DNA of 35,665 nucleotides from Nymphaea colorata (taxonomy: Eukaryota > Streptophyta > Magnoliopsida > Nymphaeales > Nymphaeaceae): NCBI RefSeq assembly GCF_008831285.2, contig NW_022204668.1, positions 1-35,665 of the forward strand, written 5' to 3'. Positions 18,115-31,136 of the stretch are shown here, piece after piece. A model generated the notes under the pieces. The model was given only the letters and a program-made list of their open reading frames with translations, was not told the origin of the DNA and ran no database searches. Both the position numbers and the translations under genes were made by a program. How positions within the stretch are numbered: position 1 is the first letter of the stretch; every line of letters starts with the position of its first letter.

Positions 18115-21100
18115 TCATAGGCGGTTCAGGATTTCCTTGGGGATCTGCAATTTGGTCAGCTCGTTCTTTTGGGTTTGGAATTGACTGACGAGATAAAGCA
18201 TGCCCCACGGGTGAGTTGGGTCGACGGTGATGCGTTCGAACATCTTGGCCAAGAGCAAGTTGCGAGTCTTTTCGTGGGTGCTCTTGAAGACCAGGGTGGT
18301 CACGAAGTCAATGAAGAAGCAAGTGATGGCATTGGGATAGCGAATCAAATTCAGCACGAACTTGATCATCTTTTCCTTCAAATCGCCCTACAAGGAAATG
18401 ACAATGTCCTGAATTATCTATCAAATTACTGTTAAAAGCTTGCGACTATTTGTTACGCTCAATTGGCACTCCTCCAGCCAAGCGAAATAAAGCACGAAGA
18501 TCTGAAGAGTCTCATCGTTTTCGGCTGCGTAAAAAAATTGATTACCTTCAAGCTTCTGCTTAAGGGACTTGTCATTGTTCTGGAACAGAGAGATGAATTG
18601 GTTGTATTTTTGCTTATCGAATTTGACCTTGTAATACTTGGGAAGGTTGGCTGCATTGGCTTCCTTTTCGAGTTCCTCGCGAGTGATGGCCTTAGGTGAT
18701 CTGAACTTGAGCTCCTTGGGGTATGCGGAGAGGATGATGTTCTTGATCTGGATGTACTTTTCGGGAAGATTAAGGCACAACTGAAGAGAGAAAGCCGAGA
18801 GGAAGTCGGAATAATCGTGAATCAACACAATGATGATGCGCATTATGCCCTTGTAGAAGATCTGGCAAGGCATGTGCTCATTGAGGCCCTCTTCTGGTAG
18901 GTTCTCCTTTGCGAATTTGAACAAATCACAGATAAGCTCGAAGTAGACATCCCAATATTCGTACTTTTCGAGGAGAGTGGGCATGAAGTTTTTGTTGGAG
19001 ATGAGCTCCACCCAAGCGAAGGCGAAGTTGGGATAAAGAAGGGGGTTTATCTTGTGGAGCTCAAGAGCGAGGATGTAGTAGAATGATGTTATCTTATCCT
19101 TGTGGAAGTCGTAGGACTTGCGAGTGGCATCGCAGATGAGGTTGAGGAAGAGCTTGAAGAATGCACGCTGGTGGTTGATCTTGTAGTCCTTGGAGAAGCA
19201 GCGGTTGAAGATCTGGAGGATAGCGTGGAGGGTGTGCTCCAAGAAGATGTTTGAGTTGTTGCTGGCGATGAGCTTGTAGCTAATGATGATAAGCTTTGAG
19301 TAGTCCTCAATGTAGGTGGTATCAATCGACTGGTGGTACGGAGAGATAGAGTTTTCCACCTTTTGAAGGGCGTAGTTAAGACTGTACTCAAAGAAATTGC
19401 GAATTTGGTTCTCTTCCTTGTTGAAAATCTCCTATAGGCTCTGCAGGAATGGCTAGATTTCTTCCCGCGCGGTATCCAGCCACTTTTCGAACATGTTGAT
19501 GGCCTTCTGCTCTTCTTCGTTGCCCTCGTCAAGCTCTGAAAGGCATCCCTAGTGGAAGAATTTTTCGCGGACTAGCTTTCTGACAAGGTTGCTGATCTCT
19601 TTTTTGGTGATGTCGGCTTTCTCCTTAAAGATCGTCCATGCTTATTGTGGCTCTATGAACTCCTTGAGGACTTCGCAAACTTCCAAGTAATACTCCATGT
19701 CTGTTTCTTCCTTTGCTTCTTTGAGTGCAGCAAACAGCTTTTCCAGGAGCTCGTCTCTCACGCCTACATCAACGCTCAGAAGCTCTTTTAATGCTCTTAC
19801 AGGACCTTTTTCTGCAAAAATTTCAGATAGTTTTTCAGAGTTTGAGACAACTTCAAATGTTTCAGGAGATGAGTTTTTCCTCTATTTCCTAAACTCATCA
19901 TAGACTAGGAACTCTTCAAGGCTAAGTCCTCCAATCTTTGGTCTCAGCTCTTCTGGCACGATCGAGGGGATTTCTCTCAGGAAAGCTTCATCTCTGAACT
20001 GCTTGTTTTGAGTGTAAGCAGCACTGCGTTGCTCAATAGACTAGTTTATGGCTTCATCCTTTCTGATTGCTTCTTCTGCTGATTCGATAACTGCCTTCTT
20101 GATGAGTGCACATCCGAGGTCAAGGTTGTCAGGAATGGCTTTGGTGATGATGTTTTCCACTTCAGCTTGGTCTGGGATGTTTTGGGCAAGATAGGATTTG
20201 AGGGTGCGGTTCATGCTAGCTTTAAGAGGCTAACGGCAAGTTACTTGTGCAAGTGGGCCAGCAAGTTTCTTAACAACGTTGCTGAAACTTGTCTTGAAGC
20301 GCTCAGGATTGGACTCAAGGGCGAAATCTTTCATTATGAGTTGCTTTGCAGTGACTATTGCGATTTTGACTGCACGGTCAATGACAGGCTACACGATTTC
20401 CTGTATGGAATCATCAACTGCCTTGGTGATCAGCATTTTAAGGTCAATGCCTTTAGACTTGTAGTAGCTGTGCATATCCTCACTGATCTTGATATACTCA
20501 GGGAGTCTGGAAATGAGAGGGAAATCACTCTTGTCGAGGTAGGAGGTGGAGAAGAGAGAGCTGCTTTTCTTGATGTCTGTGTTGATGAAAAATGCCTTAA
20601 TTTCTGATTTTGTGTTGATCAGATCCTCTTTCAATTTCTCCTAAATTTCATTCAATGTGCCGAGGATGCGTCCCAGCCATGGGTTATTGACTCTGAAGAC
20701 ATCTTTGTGGATGGAAATATGCTCAAGCATCTTAAGGATGACCGATGTGTTGTAGGCAAGACGGCAGGAGTGGTGAGAATATGTGCTCACTAAGATTTCT
20801 CTGATGTTGATGCGGTTGATAAGGATGGGCATACCCCTTGCGATAGTCAATTTACCCAACCAGTATCCCAAACTCTTGAAGTTCGATAGTTTCTTGTCGT
20901 TTATGCTCTTTTCAGTGAGAGCAAACCAAGCTTGCAAGATCTTGTAGGTAAGCTTCCTCACTGGAGACTCAATTTTGGGGATTTTTTCAACCAGTCTGTA
21001 GAAGATTTACACTCCTGCGCTGTTGTGAGCCGATAGAGGAATGCGCTTGAAGACGATGTTGTAAGCGAGAAGGAGCAAGGCAGGTCTAGTGTCGATGATC

Positions 21101-23947
21101 TTTTCAAGATCCTTAGCCTTTTCCTCGATGTTGCTGAGAGAAAGAGTATTGCAGATAGTGTTGATTTTGGTAAGACGGTTATCCTTCTCTCCCAAAGACT
21201 GTGAAATCTATTTGCTGCGGTCAAGTTGAATCAAGATATCGTAATCGTAGTTTTCCACTTTTTATCCTCGGCCAGTTCTTCCTCAGCAGCTGGCATCAGC
21301 ACAATAGGCTCAGGAGGAGTATTTTTCAACTTTATGGCTTCCTTCAGACGTTTTTCGCGCTCAACTGAAAGGTGGATGGGAGGCTCCAAAGCCTTTAAAA
21401 GTCCCTAAACCAACTCTGGATCCTTCTGCAGAAGGTAAGGATTGTCGAGTAGCTTATCACAAAACTATGCCTACGATACGAGCTTAGGCTTGATCTTTTC
21501 AATCACAATCTTTGCAAAAAGATATTTGCGGTTATCCTCTTTCAGGTCGTCTTCAAGGACTTGCAAAAGCACTTGTATCAACTTCTTATCGATCAGTGAG
21601 TTATTGACGATTCCTGCGAACAGGTCAGCAGTGATAAGTAGCTCATTTTCGGGATAGCTGATATGGAATCTGAGCTCTGAGTACATGAAGGTGATCATGC
21701 TGGCAAACAGTTCCTTTTCTTCAGGTTTGGGAGAATTTTTGAGTTTGCGCATGTGTTATATGGCTTCGTCGATAGAAATTTCTTTCTTGTATATCTTTAT
21801 GAACTGTCGCTCTGCGAGTTGCTCAATTTCATCTGGCATTTGAGATTCACTCATTTCTGGGAAGTATATGCAAACTTCTTTATAGATGCGCTTGAGACTC
21901 TCCAGGTTTCTCTTTGTCATCTTGTTGCTGGTAGTGGTGAGGAAGATGGATTAGAAGATGAATGCGAGCAGCTACTTGTTGAGCTGCGCCTTCTACAGGA
22001 CTATCTAGTAATTGAAGTGCTGGTTCGCCTAGTTGTACTTGCGGATTGGCAAAAGGAGATGGTCTTAAATGTAGCCGAGAGTTGCTCGCAAGAAGGGATT
22101 TCCTGCGTTTTTGATACGGTCGGTGATCCATGGCTAAAAGTGAAGGAACTAACGCTTACCTGCCAAGATAGCAAGAGGAACTGCAAAGTCATAATCGTTC
22201 CAGTTGGTTAGGGGGATGAGACTTTCTTTGATGACCTGTGCAATGTCCAACACACGAGACAAGTTCAAAGAATTTTCCTTCTTATTTTCGCTTTTGTACA
22301 GCTCACATATGCAGGAAATGACTAAGTCCTGGTTGGCTTCCCACAGGTTCTACAGTAGTCTGATGTTGTTGGAGTGGTTATGGAGGTAGGCGGGGAAAAT
22401 TTGCGAAAATACCTCGTCGAGCATGGCCTGACCACGCGATGGCTTGATCTCTGCGAGAGATTGTATGAGCAGTTCAGGATACTTGGTCATAGGGAGGTCG
22501 AAAAGCTCACGAATCTACAAGTAATTGTAGTCTGAAACTTCGATGAGCAGCTGCACGAAGTCCAAATATCCCCAAAGCTGCTTCACTAGCACGTTGCAAT
22601 CCTTGACTGACTTTTGCACTCTCCTGTTGGGTAATTCAAACAGTCCCAATACTTCTGGCTCCTTGCATCGGTAGATCTGGATGAGGAAGTTGGCTTGCGA
22701 TTGCGGGTTGTTCCACTTCTTGAAGAAGATTTGCTAAGGCATTTTGAACTTGTTGTTGGTTTGCTTTCGAATGCGCTCGAGAGCCTTCATGAAGGCGAGG
22801 AAAGATTCCTCAGATTTGAATTCAAGTTTTGGCCGGTCAATTTGAAGGTACACGTTTTGCCATTTGAAGTTGGGCACCGTTTGACTGCAATATGCAATGA
22901 AGTTGTCGACGTTCCATCCTGCTGGTTGTCCCTTCTTACCGCCTCCAATTTAGGCTCCGTATATCTTCCTCAATTCTTCGCTTTTGAGGTTTTTCTTATT
23001 GGCTACTAGTAAGTCAGTGACGAATTTCTATACGCCAGTATCAACGCTGTTCCGTTATTCCGCCATCATGAGTAGGCATTCCAGTGCTTCTTCTTCAGTG
23101 ATTGGGCCAAGTTCTCCCAGCACCAGCTTAAGCGTTTATGGGCTAGCAGTACCAGCAGGGCCCAAGTCTCGCAGCAAATCGCATTTTTTGATGACAACGG
23201 GAGGCAATTTTTAATTGGCTGGGGGATCGTTGGCGAAGAATTGCCACTAGTTGTTGAGGTAGTTGTGGAGACGAACAGCAGGCACACGCTCTGCCTTTTC
23301 CGAGCTCGTGGAGAGGAGGTATTCGTATTATTCCTGAAGCTTTTCCTGGAGGACTGTGTTTTGACTTATTTGGAAGAGCAATTCGTCAAGAACTCTTTAA
23401 GGCAATTCTCCGCCTCTTTTGTTGAGAGCCTTCATTTCCTTCAACTTGCGCTCCAGCTCCACTTCGCCGGCCTCCGAAACTTCGCGCAGATCGAAGAGAT
23501 AAAGCGAAAGGGCCATGGTGATTTGGTTGGGGATGGGGAGCTTGGTAGCCATCAGGATGTTGGAGAAGAGCTCGCCGTACTTGGAGGGATCTGCGCTGAC
23601 GCCGGTGATCACCTCTGGGAAGTAGGAGAGGAAGGCTTCGCCTGCAGTGTACTCTTTCAACAGGTCGGTCAGCAGGCCCACTTTTATGCTAGCCTGCGGC
23701 TTCTCCTTCAGCTCACGGGAATCAATCGTCTCCAGCAAGGTGGTCAAGACGAACCTCTCGCCTTCAGGACCCAGCTTTGAAGCCAGCTGCGTGTGAAAAG
23801 ACTTACGAAAATGAGGTCCGATCGAATGTTTCTCACGGATTTCTTTGTATTGAGGCTCAGGATGAGGGACTTGAGCTGGATGAAGATGGGGTAGGAGGGA
23901 GCGAGGTAGTTATGGAGTAGGGGATCGTTCTGATAGTTTTGAATCAT
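18115..23947 (-). CDS. NOT1: CCR4-NOT complex scaffold subunit NOT1
   Basis: ATG 23947 to TGA 18117-18115, about 1,930 residues. Introns: 20 nt at 23787-23806 and 21 nt at 18409-18429; the latter contains an in-frame TGA. NOT1 holds together the deadenylase complex that shortens mRNA poly(A) tails. N-terminal HEAT-like helices are followed by the CAF1-binding MIF4G (about 21400-21950: ISIDEAIEHMRKL, FHISYPENELLITADLFAGI). Next come the CAF40-binding/DUF3819 region (20100-20700: NPWLGRILGTLNEI, DRAVKIAIVTAK, TCREPL) and the C-terminal NOT1 superfamily homology domain (HDYSDFLSAFSLQLC, IQIKNIILSAYPKEL, HPWGMLYL). The frame shifts by -1 at the A5 run 21259-21263; one extra A would restore it. 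Glu of TCREPL is UAG at 20232-20230. Complete otherwise. Confidence 0.93.
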
Positions 23948-24026
23948 CGTAGATTAAGATTATTATTTAAAAAATAATCAAATCATCTGGCTTGCCTGTA
24001 GTTAGCCAGCTAGCAGCCAATAGCCA

Positions 24027-27000
24027 TCAAATCAACTCATAGGATTTCAAAATCTACAGAATGCTTTATTATAGCGTCCTGAAGTGCTCAGAGATTTGAA
24101 ATTGCTCCTCTCCCAAATTGGCCTAGTTTTAGCCCAATGCTCTGATTTTGGCCTGAAGCAACTTTTTCAGTTCTCGTTAATTTGACCATTTCAGTTGCTT
24201 GAGGTCCTCCCTTACTTTCCTCAGCTGCAGCTCGTACTTCTTTCCAGCTTCGGCTTAGCTGGCACATCGTTTTAGCAATTATTGGTATTCATGCTCATTG
24301 TTCTTGCAGTTTTCCTACAGTTTCTTCAGAATCTCGTGCGTAAGCTCGTTCTCATGCCTTGCTCGTTGAACCTCGCTTTCCTTTTTATTCAGCTTTTCCT
24401 GCAGCTCAAGTATGGTCTCCTGGTTGCGATAATCTTCGCTGTTTCTCCTCAGATGGATCTTCTCTAATGAAGACTCTAGGTCCTTGATGCGTTGCTGAGC
24501 CGTCTACAGTTCTTCTTCGACTTCCCTGTGTTTGAACGTGAGCCTATGGAGCTGTGCTTCTGTCTCTGCCTGCATGATGGCCATAGACTCTTTGGACTTC
24601 TTCAAGAGGTCGATTTCAGTCATATAATCCTAGCATATTTCTTCATACTTGAGCATGGCTTCCTCCTGAGAGCTAACTTTCTCCTCAAGTTATTCAATCT
24701 GATGTGCGGATTCAGCTTCATAGGTGTAATGGTCGCTAGACAGCATATAGTTTCTTAGATCTTTTTCCTATATTTCCTCTTTTGCCTTCGTCAGCTCTTC
24801 CCTTATTTGCGTTAATTATGATTTTGCTGAGAAAAGCTCCACTTCCATCTTTTCGTTCACTTCTAGGCTTTCGGAAAGCCTTTGATTCACCTATTAGATT
24901 GCAAATTTCATCTACTACAGGGACTATTTGGTCTTTCTAAGCTATTGCTGCAAAGAATCGTTTTTGGATGTAAGGGACTAGTTGCGAGCCGAATATGACT
25001 TGAGATCGTTGTTTTTAAGCTATATTGTTTGGTAGGATTATGCCAGCATTGCCTACAGATTCTTTGCAGATGCTTCAGACTTTAGCTTCAATTGAGAAAA
25101 AGATGTCTATAATAGCGAGTTTTATTGGCTTAGCTTAGCGACTATCTTTTCTTTTTCCTTTAGCTTCTCTTGCAAATCTTTCACTTCAGCTTATCTCTTC
25201 ACTAGGTTGGTCTCTAAAGACTTTAGATCACTGATATACCTTTTTTTCTGCTCCTTAAGATCGTCAGTTATCTTGGTGCTTGTCTCTTGATGGCTTGTAA
25301 TTTAATTTACTTTCTCTTGCAATTAGAAGACTTTAGTTTACAGTTCGAATACTTTTTCCTCGCTGGACAGGTATTGATGCAGAAGAGTTTCTTTTTCCTT
25401 CATTATGCTTCGAATTAAGGTAGTCCCCTCGCTTTTCTCCTTCTATAAAGTTTCTAACTAAGATTTGTATTGATTGCTAATCATCTTCAATTCTTGCATC
25501 TCTGACTCAAGGACAGACATTGCGTGCTTGAGTTATGATTTTTGCTTGTTTGATTACTCGATGGATTGAGTTAGGTTGGATAGTGCCTGTTTGTATTAAT
25601 CGATTTCCTTGGCCATCTTGTCCACTTTTTGCTCCAACTAAAATTATTTGTTCCTGTAGCTTACGGTCTTCTCTTCAAGAGCAGTGATGTAATCCTCAAG
25701 AGAACCGATTTGCTCAATGTATGATACTTCCTTTTATGATTGGTCCTTAGCCTTCGCTCTGAGCTTCTCTATCTAAGCGTTCAATGCTTTTTCTGTCTTT
25801 GTCCAATTTTAATTCACCATGACTGCTTCACTTTAATACTTTTGCCTAGCTTACTTGAGAGCTTCATTCAATCTTTCTAGTTAATTATCCTTGAGGGCGG
25901 ATTGCCACTGATTTTCACTGAGAGACTTCCTCAAATCTTCTTCTCGTGACTCGTAAATTTCCTTCATTTTGTTGAGGTTATCGATAAGCTCATCTAATTT
26001 TATCTTCAGCTGGGCCTCAGTGTTCTGGAACTGGTTTGTTTTCAAGATGCTCTCCTATCGAACAGCGATCAAATCTTTCTCAGTTGTGCGCAATCTCAGC
26101 TCTGTCTAAGCCTTATGCCTTGTTAGTTCCTTCAAGTATTCTTACAGCTTGATTAATAGCTAATTCGTCAGCGTAAGTCCCAATTTGCTTTCCTTTTTCT
26201 TGGCGATCGGATCGCTTTCCTGTTGCTCCTTTGAGAGCTGGCTGATGATTGACTCCACAAGGATGTTTCTAAGGTTGTCTTTGAATTTTTCGCTCTCACG
26301 CTTGTAGCTGACTAGCCTGGACTCGTATCTCACCATCTAGTCCCTTGCTTTCTTATTTTAGGATGCTGAAAACTGCTGCTCCTACTTAATCCGGAAGGAT
26401 AGGTCGCCCACCTCTTCTCTCAGCTTTCTATTCTACAATTATAGACTTTCATTTGAGGCTTTCAGTTTCTTACCCTAGGTTTATCTCAGCTCCACTTACC
26501 CCCTTAGAAGCACTAGCTAATTTTAGATCATCTTCAGTCTGGTCTACCTGATTTAAAGCTATGAGGATATTTACTATTTTTAATCGTGAGCCTTCTTAAG
26601 GGCAGCTTCTGTTGTAACTACTTTCTCCTGCCAGTTTTTGCTATTCTTCTTCTCCTTTTACAGTTTTTCATTGAGGACTAATGTCTTTGCATCTTATTCT
26701 GCAATCCTTTTGTTCATGTCCTTCACTTATTTAGTGAATTTGGCATTTTCAGTGCTTAGTTTTATCTTCTCAGCCTACCAGCTTCTTTCAGTATCTCTCC
26801 ACTCAAACTATAACTTGCTATATTTTTATATTTCTTCTTTGTACCTCGATATCTGGCTCTAAAGCTATGAGATTGTATGTTTATGGTTGACGATTTCCAT
26901 CTAAAGGTACTTCTGGGACTCCATCATGTTGTTCAATCTGGAATCCTCCCATTCGTCGTGATGGTAAGGACTAAACATCTTGAGTGATTGATCCACTTTG

Positions 27001-28925
27001 CCAGTCTCGCGAGTATGGGTCAATTTTTCATTTATATTTTCCAGCTACAGCTTAAGCTTTGTGAATTATACTTCCTTCCGCGATAGTTGGGATTTTAGCT
27101 ATTTTTACTTTTATTTCAAGTAAGAGCATTCCTTCTGAAGCCCATTCTCCACTCTCTTTTGCTTCTATATCATTATGCTGTGCTATGATATTTAATCCTC
27201 CAGCTTCCTTACCTTTTCCTCAAGTTCGTTGCACTTGAATTCCTTCATTTGGTGATTTTTGTTGTACTCTTCAATGGTTTGGTATGTGTTCTTAAGTCTC
27301 TCCTCCAATTTGTGGTTGCTTTAGAGAGCAGATTCATGCTTCCTCTTCAATCTGGTCAGCTCATCCTTGGTGGATTTGAACTTGCTGCTCTATTAATTGT
27401 ACTTATCACGATAACGCTTCAATTATGCGAAATTTTCCTAGTAGGTTCCCACTTGTTCTTCGAGGGACCGTTTTTATATTGACAACTTTGAAGAAGTGAC
27501 TCGTAACTTTTAGCATTCCTCTCGCAAAGATGCCAATTACTTTTGAGATTATGCTCGTTACTTTTCATTTTTGGAGGTAGAGAGTGCAAACTACTCTTTG
27601 GTGTTCTTTATTTCCTTTTTAAGGTAGGTGATTATCTTTTAGAACTCGCCCTTAGTTTAGTTGCTCTTGAAGTCAGCATTGAGCTTGAACTTCTTCTCTC
27701 TTTCATTCTCCTCCTACAGTTTGCTCAGTTTGTTTGCCAAGTTGTTTATTTCATCATCTTTTGCTTTAAGCTTCTTTGTGAGCTAATCTATAGTCTATTG
27801 CTTTTCCTCTGCCAATTTGAGTGACTCTCTTTGAGCTTTTACTACTCTAGCATCGAACTCTAGTCTTTAAGTTTATAATAGGCTTCTTTGCTTGTTTATC
27901 TACGATTTGCATGTCTATATCTCTTCCTTAAGAGTACTGTTCTGATTGGTCTTCATGCTTAGCTCTTCTCTCAGCTGAGCCATCTTCCTTATGTTTTCTT
28001 TTGATTTGTTCAGCTCAGCTTCAAGCTAGCGAATCCTTGATTATTTTTTATTAAGCTATTTTTCCTTCTCCTCTTTCGAAATGCTGAGCTTCACTAATTC
28101 CATCTTGTAGTTGTGCTATGCAAATTCTACATTTTTGCGCTTTTCTCTTTCCACTCTGGTCTTCTCCTGTTCCTGCTTAAACTTCTCTTGCATTTTCTTC
28201 AGTTTGTTCGCAGAGAGGTCGGCTTCCTGCCTAGCCTTGCTAATTTCTTCTTGGTTGATCCTATCTTCCGGTGAATCCCTACGCGGACTGGACTGGAAGG
28301 GTGAGATTTGTCTTTCTTCTGTGACTTTTTTCATCCTAACGTTTGAAAACTATCCGAAGATGGGTCTTCCGGTGTCATGCTGTCTCTTTCGCTACTGTGT
28401 GAGGTTGAAGTTGGAGACTGCCTGTGGAAAGCAGTGCTCAGATCGAGTTTCGCCCAAATTCGACTCGATCACTAAGTTTGCCTTTTTATTCTTTTCGGGA
28501 GTGTACAAAGAGTCCATCATAAAATGCTCGTGACGCTGCTGGGTGAAAGAGAGCTATCGTTGACTGGATTTCTCTTCGAGCTATGGCACGCTTAGAGTCT
28601 TCACCTCCATCCAAGCCTATTTGTCAATGCACTTAGAAATGGGAAGCTTGAGAGGAGAGCCCTGACTGTGCCGAAGTTGTTCTAATGTTGTCCTTACGAC
28701 TCCTCCATTATACTGTGATCCCTTGTCTGAGATGAGCATTAGTGCCAGTTCAATGCTATTTTTCGTGGCATAGATGTGAAGTTCTTCCTCGATGGAATAC
28801 AGACCATTATTGGAGGTAGTTTCTTGAGTGGAGGCTCCTTCAGAGGATTCCACTCTCAATTTGCATTTGAACTTGAGTCTGAGAGAGACAGTTAAAACCC
28901 TCAATTTCAATATTTTACTCTACAT
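24027..28925 (-). CDS. 1,632-residue protein: N-terminal C2-like domain and long coiled coil
   Basis: ATG 28925 to TGA 24029-24027, 1,633 codons, read triplet by triplet with no UGA and no intron. It carries roughly 100 UAA/UAG codons, so the standard code shows only fragments. Residues 1-110 are beta-rich (KLRVLTVSLRLKFKCKL, EEELHIYATKNSIELALMLI, AWMEVKTL) and resemble an NT-C2 domain of the EEIG1/EHBP1 type, which binds membranes or cytoskeleton. Residues 110-200 are Ser/Pro-rich. From there to the end is continuous Glu/Lys/Gln/Leu heptad sequence, about 1,400 residues, enough for a rod of some 200 nm if unbroken. A basal-body, cortical or tethering role is a guess. Its stop is 79 bp from the NOT1 start. 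Confidence 0.88.
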
Positions 28926-28962
28926 TTAGGATATAAGCAAGAACAATTCAAATATTTGCAGA

Positions 28963-30357
28963 TCAGGCCGCCTTCTCAAACGATCGCAAATGCATCAGGT
29001 AATCGTCCATCGAAACGATCTCGAACTTGTTGTAGTGCGTCGTCGATTACCACAACCTAGTCAGATCGATCCTTTGCCATTGATCCTTACTAGCCTGGTA
29101 AATGATCTTCAAGTAGTACTCGTGCTACATCACCGAGTGATAATTCTTGGCTAAGACGTTAGGACGAATCACCTTGTTGCTCACCACGTAGGGCTGCTTC
29201 CTCTTTTTGATGTATTATGATATCTTCTATTACTCGAGATCCAAGTGCTGCGTGTGGGCGATCCTCAGGACGAATGCACGGTTTATTGATCTATTTTACA
29301 AGGTTTATATAGTGGCCAGGATCAGTTGCTTGCTTATCGACTTATCCAGCTAGTATTCTTCCGCCAAAAGAGAAAGGATGCTCCAGCATTCGGTGATGAG
29401 ATGGGATTTGCTGAATTCGTCAATTTATATGATTTGAGAGCTCTCGTGCCCATCACCGGGGATCTTGTTCTGGTTCAGGAAGAAGATGAGCAGCCTGTAG
29501 ATGATATCAGTGGAGTAGGGAATCTTCACGTAGCCGATCACCTTGGCGTACAGATATGAAGGAAGGTACATAACTATCTTTTGCTGGCTTGATGACGTCA
29601 ATATCTTTCTGAGAGTGTTGATTATAACTTCTATCCACAGATAGTTCTTGGTCGGGACAGCCATCGACAGCATGAAACCCTATATGTACAGCAACTTATT
29701 CACCACATCATTGACTTCAGGAGCAGTCAAATTCGATAAAATCGTATCTCCATTCTGTCCCAAAAGGGCAGAGAGCAGCAGGTGAGCTTCGTAGATGAGC
29801 GGATTGACGCAGTTAGACTTGATGTAGATGGCGGAGCATCGGTAGTAGACCAGAGTGAGCAGCCACTCGAGGAGCAGGTGGAAGATATTTAACCGTTGAG
29901 TGGTTTTCATTTTAAGAAAGATGTGCTGTTCCTGTCCAAGTCCAACCACCAGGATGTACTTGATGGCGACATACTGCGTGTAGAACTCCTTTTCGCGAAT
30001 GAAGTGGTAATAGGTGATATTGGTGGGCATGACTCTCTACAAGTACTTATGGAACATGTAGAGAACGTGCTTGGGAGTGCTCCAAAAAGCCTCCTCCTCC
30101 AGCGCCAGAAGCTACTCCACTGCTTATATGTGCTATCTGTGAACCTTGTAGCTAATGATGGCTGACAAGTGGTGCTCCACTTCTTAAAAGTTCTTGTAAT
30201 CTGTCGCGTTGGATCCAAGCGCAAATCGAACGGCTTTGACTATCTCCTCATTGCTGTAGGTGCGTTTCTAGTAGAACTCGAAGATGTTCTTTTGCTTGAG
30301 GCTATCCCGAACGTATTATTTCACTCGATCGACCCTTTATAAAAAGTTTCTTAACAT
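28963..30357 (-). CDS. Unrecognised helical protein, 464 aa
   Basis: ATG 30357 to TGA 28965-28963, 465 codons, no intron, with about 15 reassigned codons. It is alpha-helical throughout, with amphipathic repeats about 40 residues long (for example HLSAIISYKVHREHIEAVEELLAL, TQRLNIFHLLLEWLLTLVYY, LLLSALLGQNGDTI, LITECWSILSLLAEEYEL), compatible with an ARM/HEAT or PCI-like solenoid. Hydrophobic stretches are broken by charges, so it is probably soluble. The C-terminal 80 residues are basic and aromatic. No family was recognised. The start is the first ATG before coding composition. It lies 37 bp downstream of nothing but the next minus-strand gene and shares a 118-bp divergent promoter region with the small basic gene. 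Confidence 0.75.
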
Positions 30358-30475
30358 TAAAATGTATTTAAATTTCTTATTATCTGCCCTCCCGCCCCGT
30401 GTGCGTATTTTAGGTGGAGTCCAAATTATTAGTATGATGCGGCTAGTGAGAATTATAATACTATTCAAAGTTAGC
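30358..30475. promoter_or_regulatory. Divergent intergenic region (118 bp)
   Basis: The short spacer between two start codons facing apart (30357 minus, 30476 plus) must hold both promoters. AT-rich tracts lie next to each start, with a GC-rich block at about 30388-30407. No named element was recognised. Confidence 0.4.
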
Positions 30476-31099
30476 ATGTTCGGGAAGAGCGAAAACGACA
30501 AGACCAAAAAAACTTTGCAGAAGGGGGATTTGAAGGGCATCAAATAGATAGAGGCCATAAGCAGGTACAGGGAGTTGATAGTAAAAAAGAAGAAAAAGAT
30601 AGAGATGCTCTACGAGCAATCCATCTCAAACCAAATTTACATCTTCCCTCGCGGGAAGAGACTTAGCTCGGACTCGGAAACCGACTCCTAGAGCCTGCAC
30701 CGCACCAATGGAGCAGCCACCTACGATCTCAAGAGCCAAAACAAAAAAGATAAAAATTATCAAACCTCCTCCCATATGCTCATCCGCTGCAGCTCCACCT
30801 CATCGGCACAGGCCGAACGCTTCGATAGCAAGAGAAAGGAAATCGTGGACTCTCAGAGGCAAAAAAAAGAAGGGAACTAACTCAAGAGCGAGGTGAGCCT
30901 CAGCAATTATCAGAGCAAATCAAGAAAGGAAAAAAACTAATAAAAGACTGCTACCAATTCGGGGAAAAAGCTATTCTATTTGCCTCCCAATGCAGCCAAT
31001 AGGGGACATACAAAGAAGCCAAGCGAAACCATAATCGTTAGTTTTAGAGGAAAGCATGGATAAAAAAGCAAAAGCCACCGTACCACATAGTTTTATTGA
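30476..31099 (+). CDS. Small basic Ser/Lys-rich protein, unknown
   Basis: 208 codons, ATG 30476 to TGA 31097-31099. It starts MFGKSENDKTKK; a short helical segment with a KKKKK run is followed by a Ser-rich disordered region and a basic tail (HGEKSKSHRTTEFY). Overall it is very basic and low in complexity, as in nucleic-acid- or microtubule-associated proteins. A 21-nt stretch at 30893-30913 starts GTG and ends CAG in frame. It was not taken as an intron, because every other intron here starts GTA. Its stop is 38 bp from the stop of the convergent channel gene. Confidence 0.65.
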
Positions 31100-31136
31100 T
31101 ATAATCTCTTTCATTTTGAGTCTACTTGCAAAAATA

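Noticed and set aside
21170-21300. A longer (44-nt) GT..AG intron to explain the NOT1 frame change
   Set aside because: It would remove the conserved VENYDYDILIQLDR segment and is twice the length of every other intron in the window.
30893-30913. 21-nt GTG..CAG candidate intron in the small basic gene
   Set aside because: In frame with no TGA, and it begins GTG while all other introns here begin GTA. No homologue to compare.
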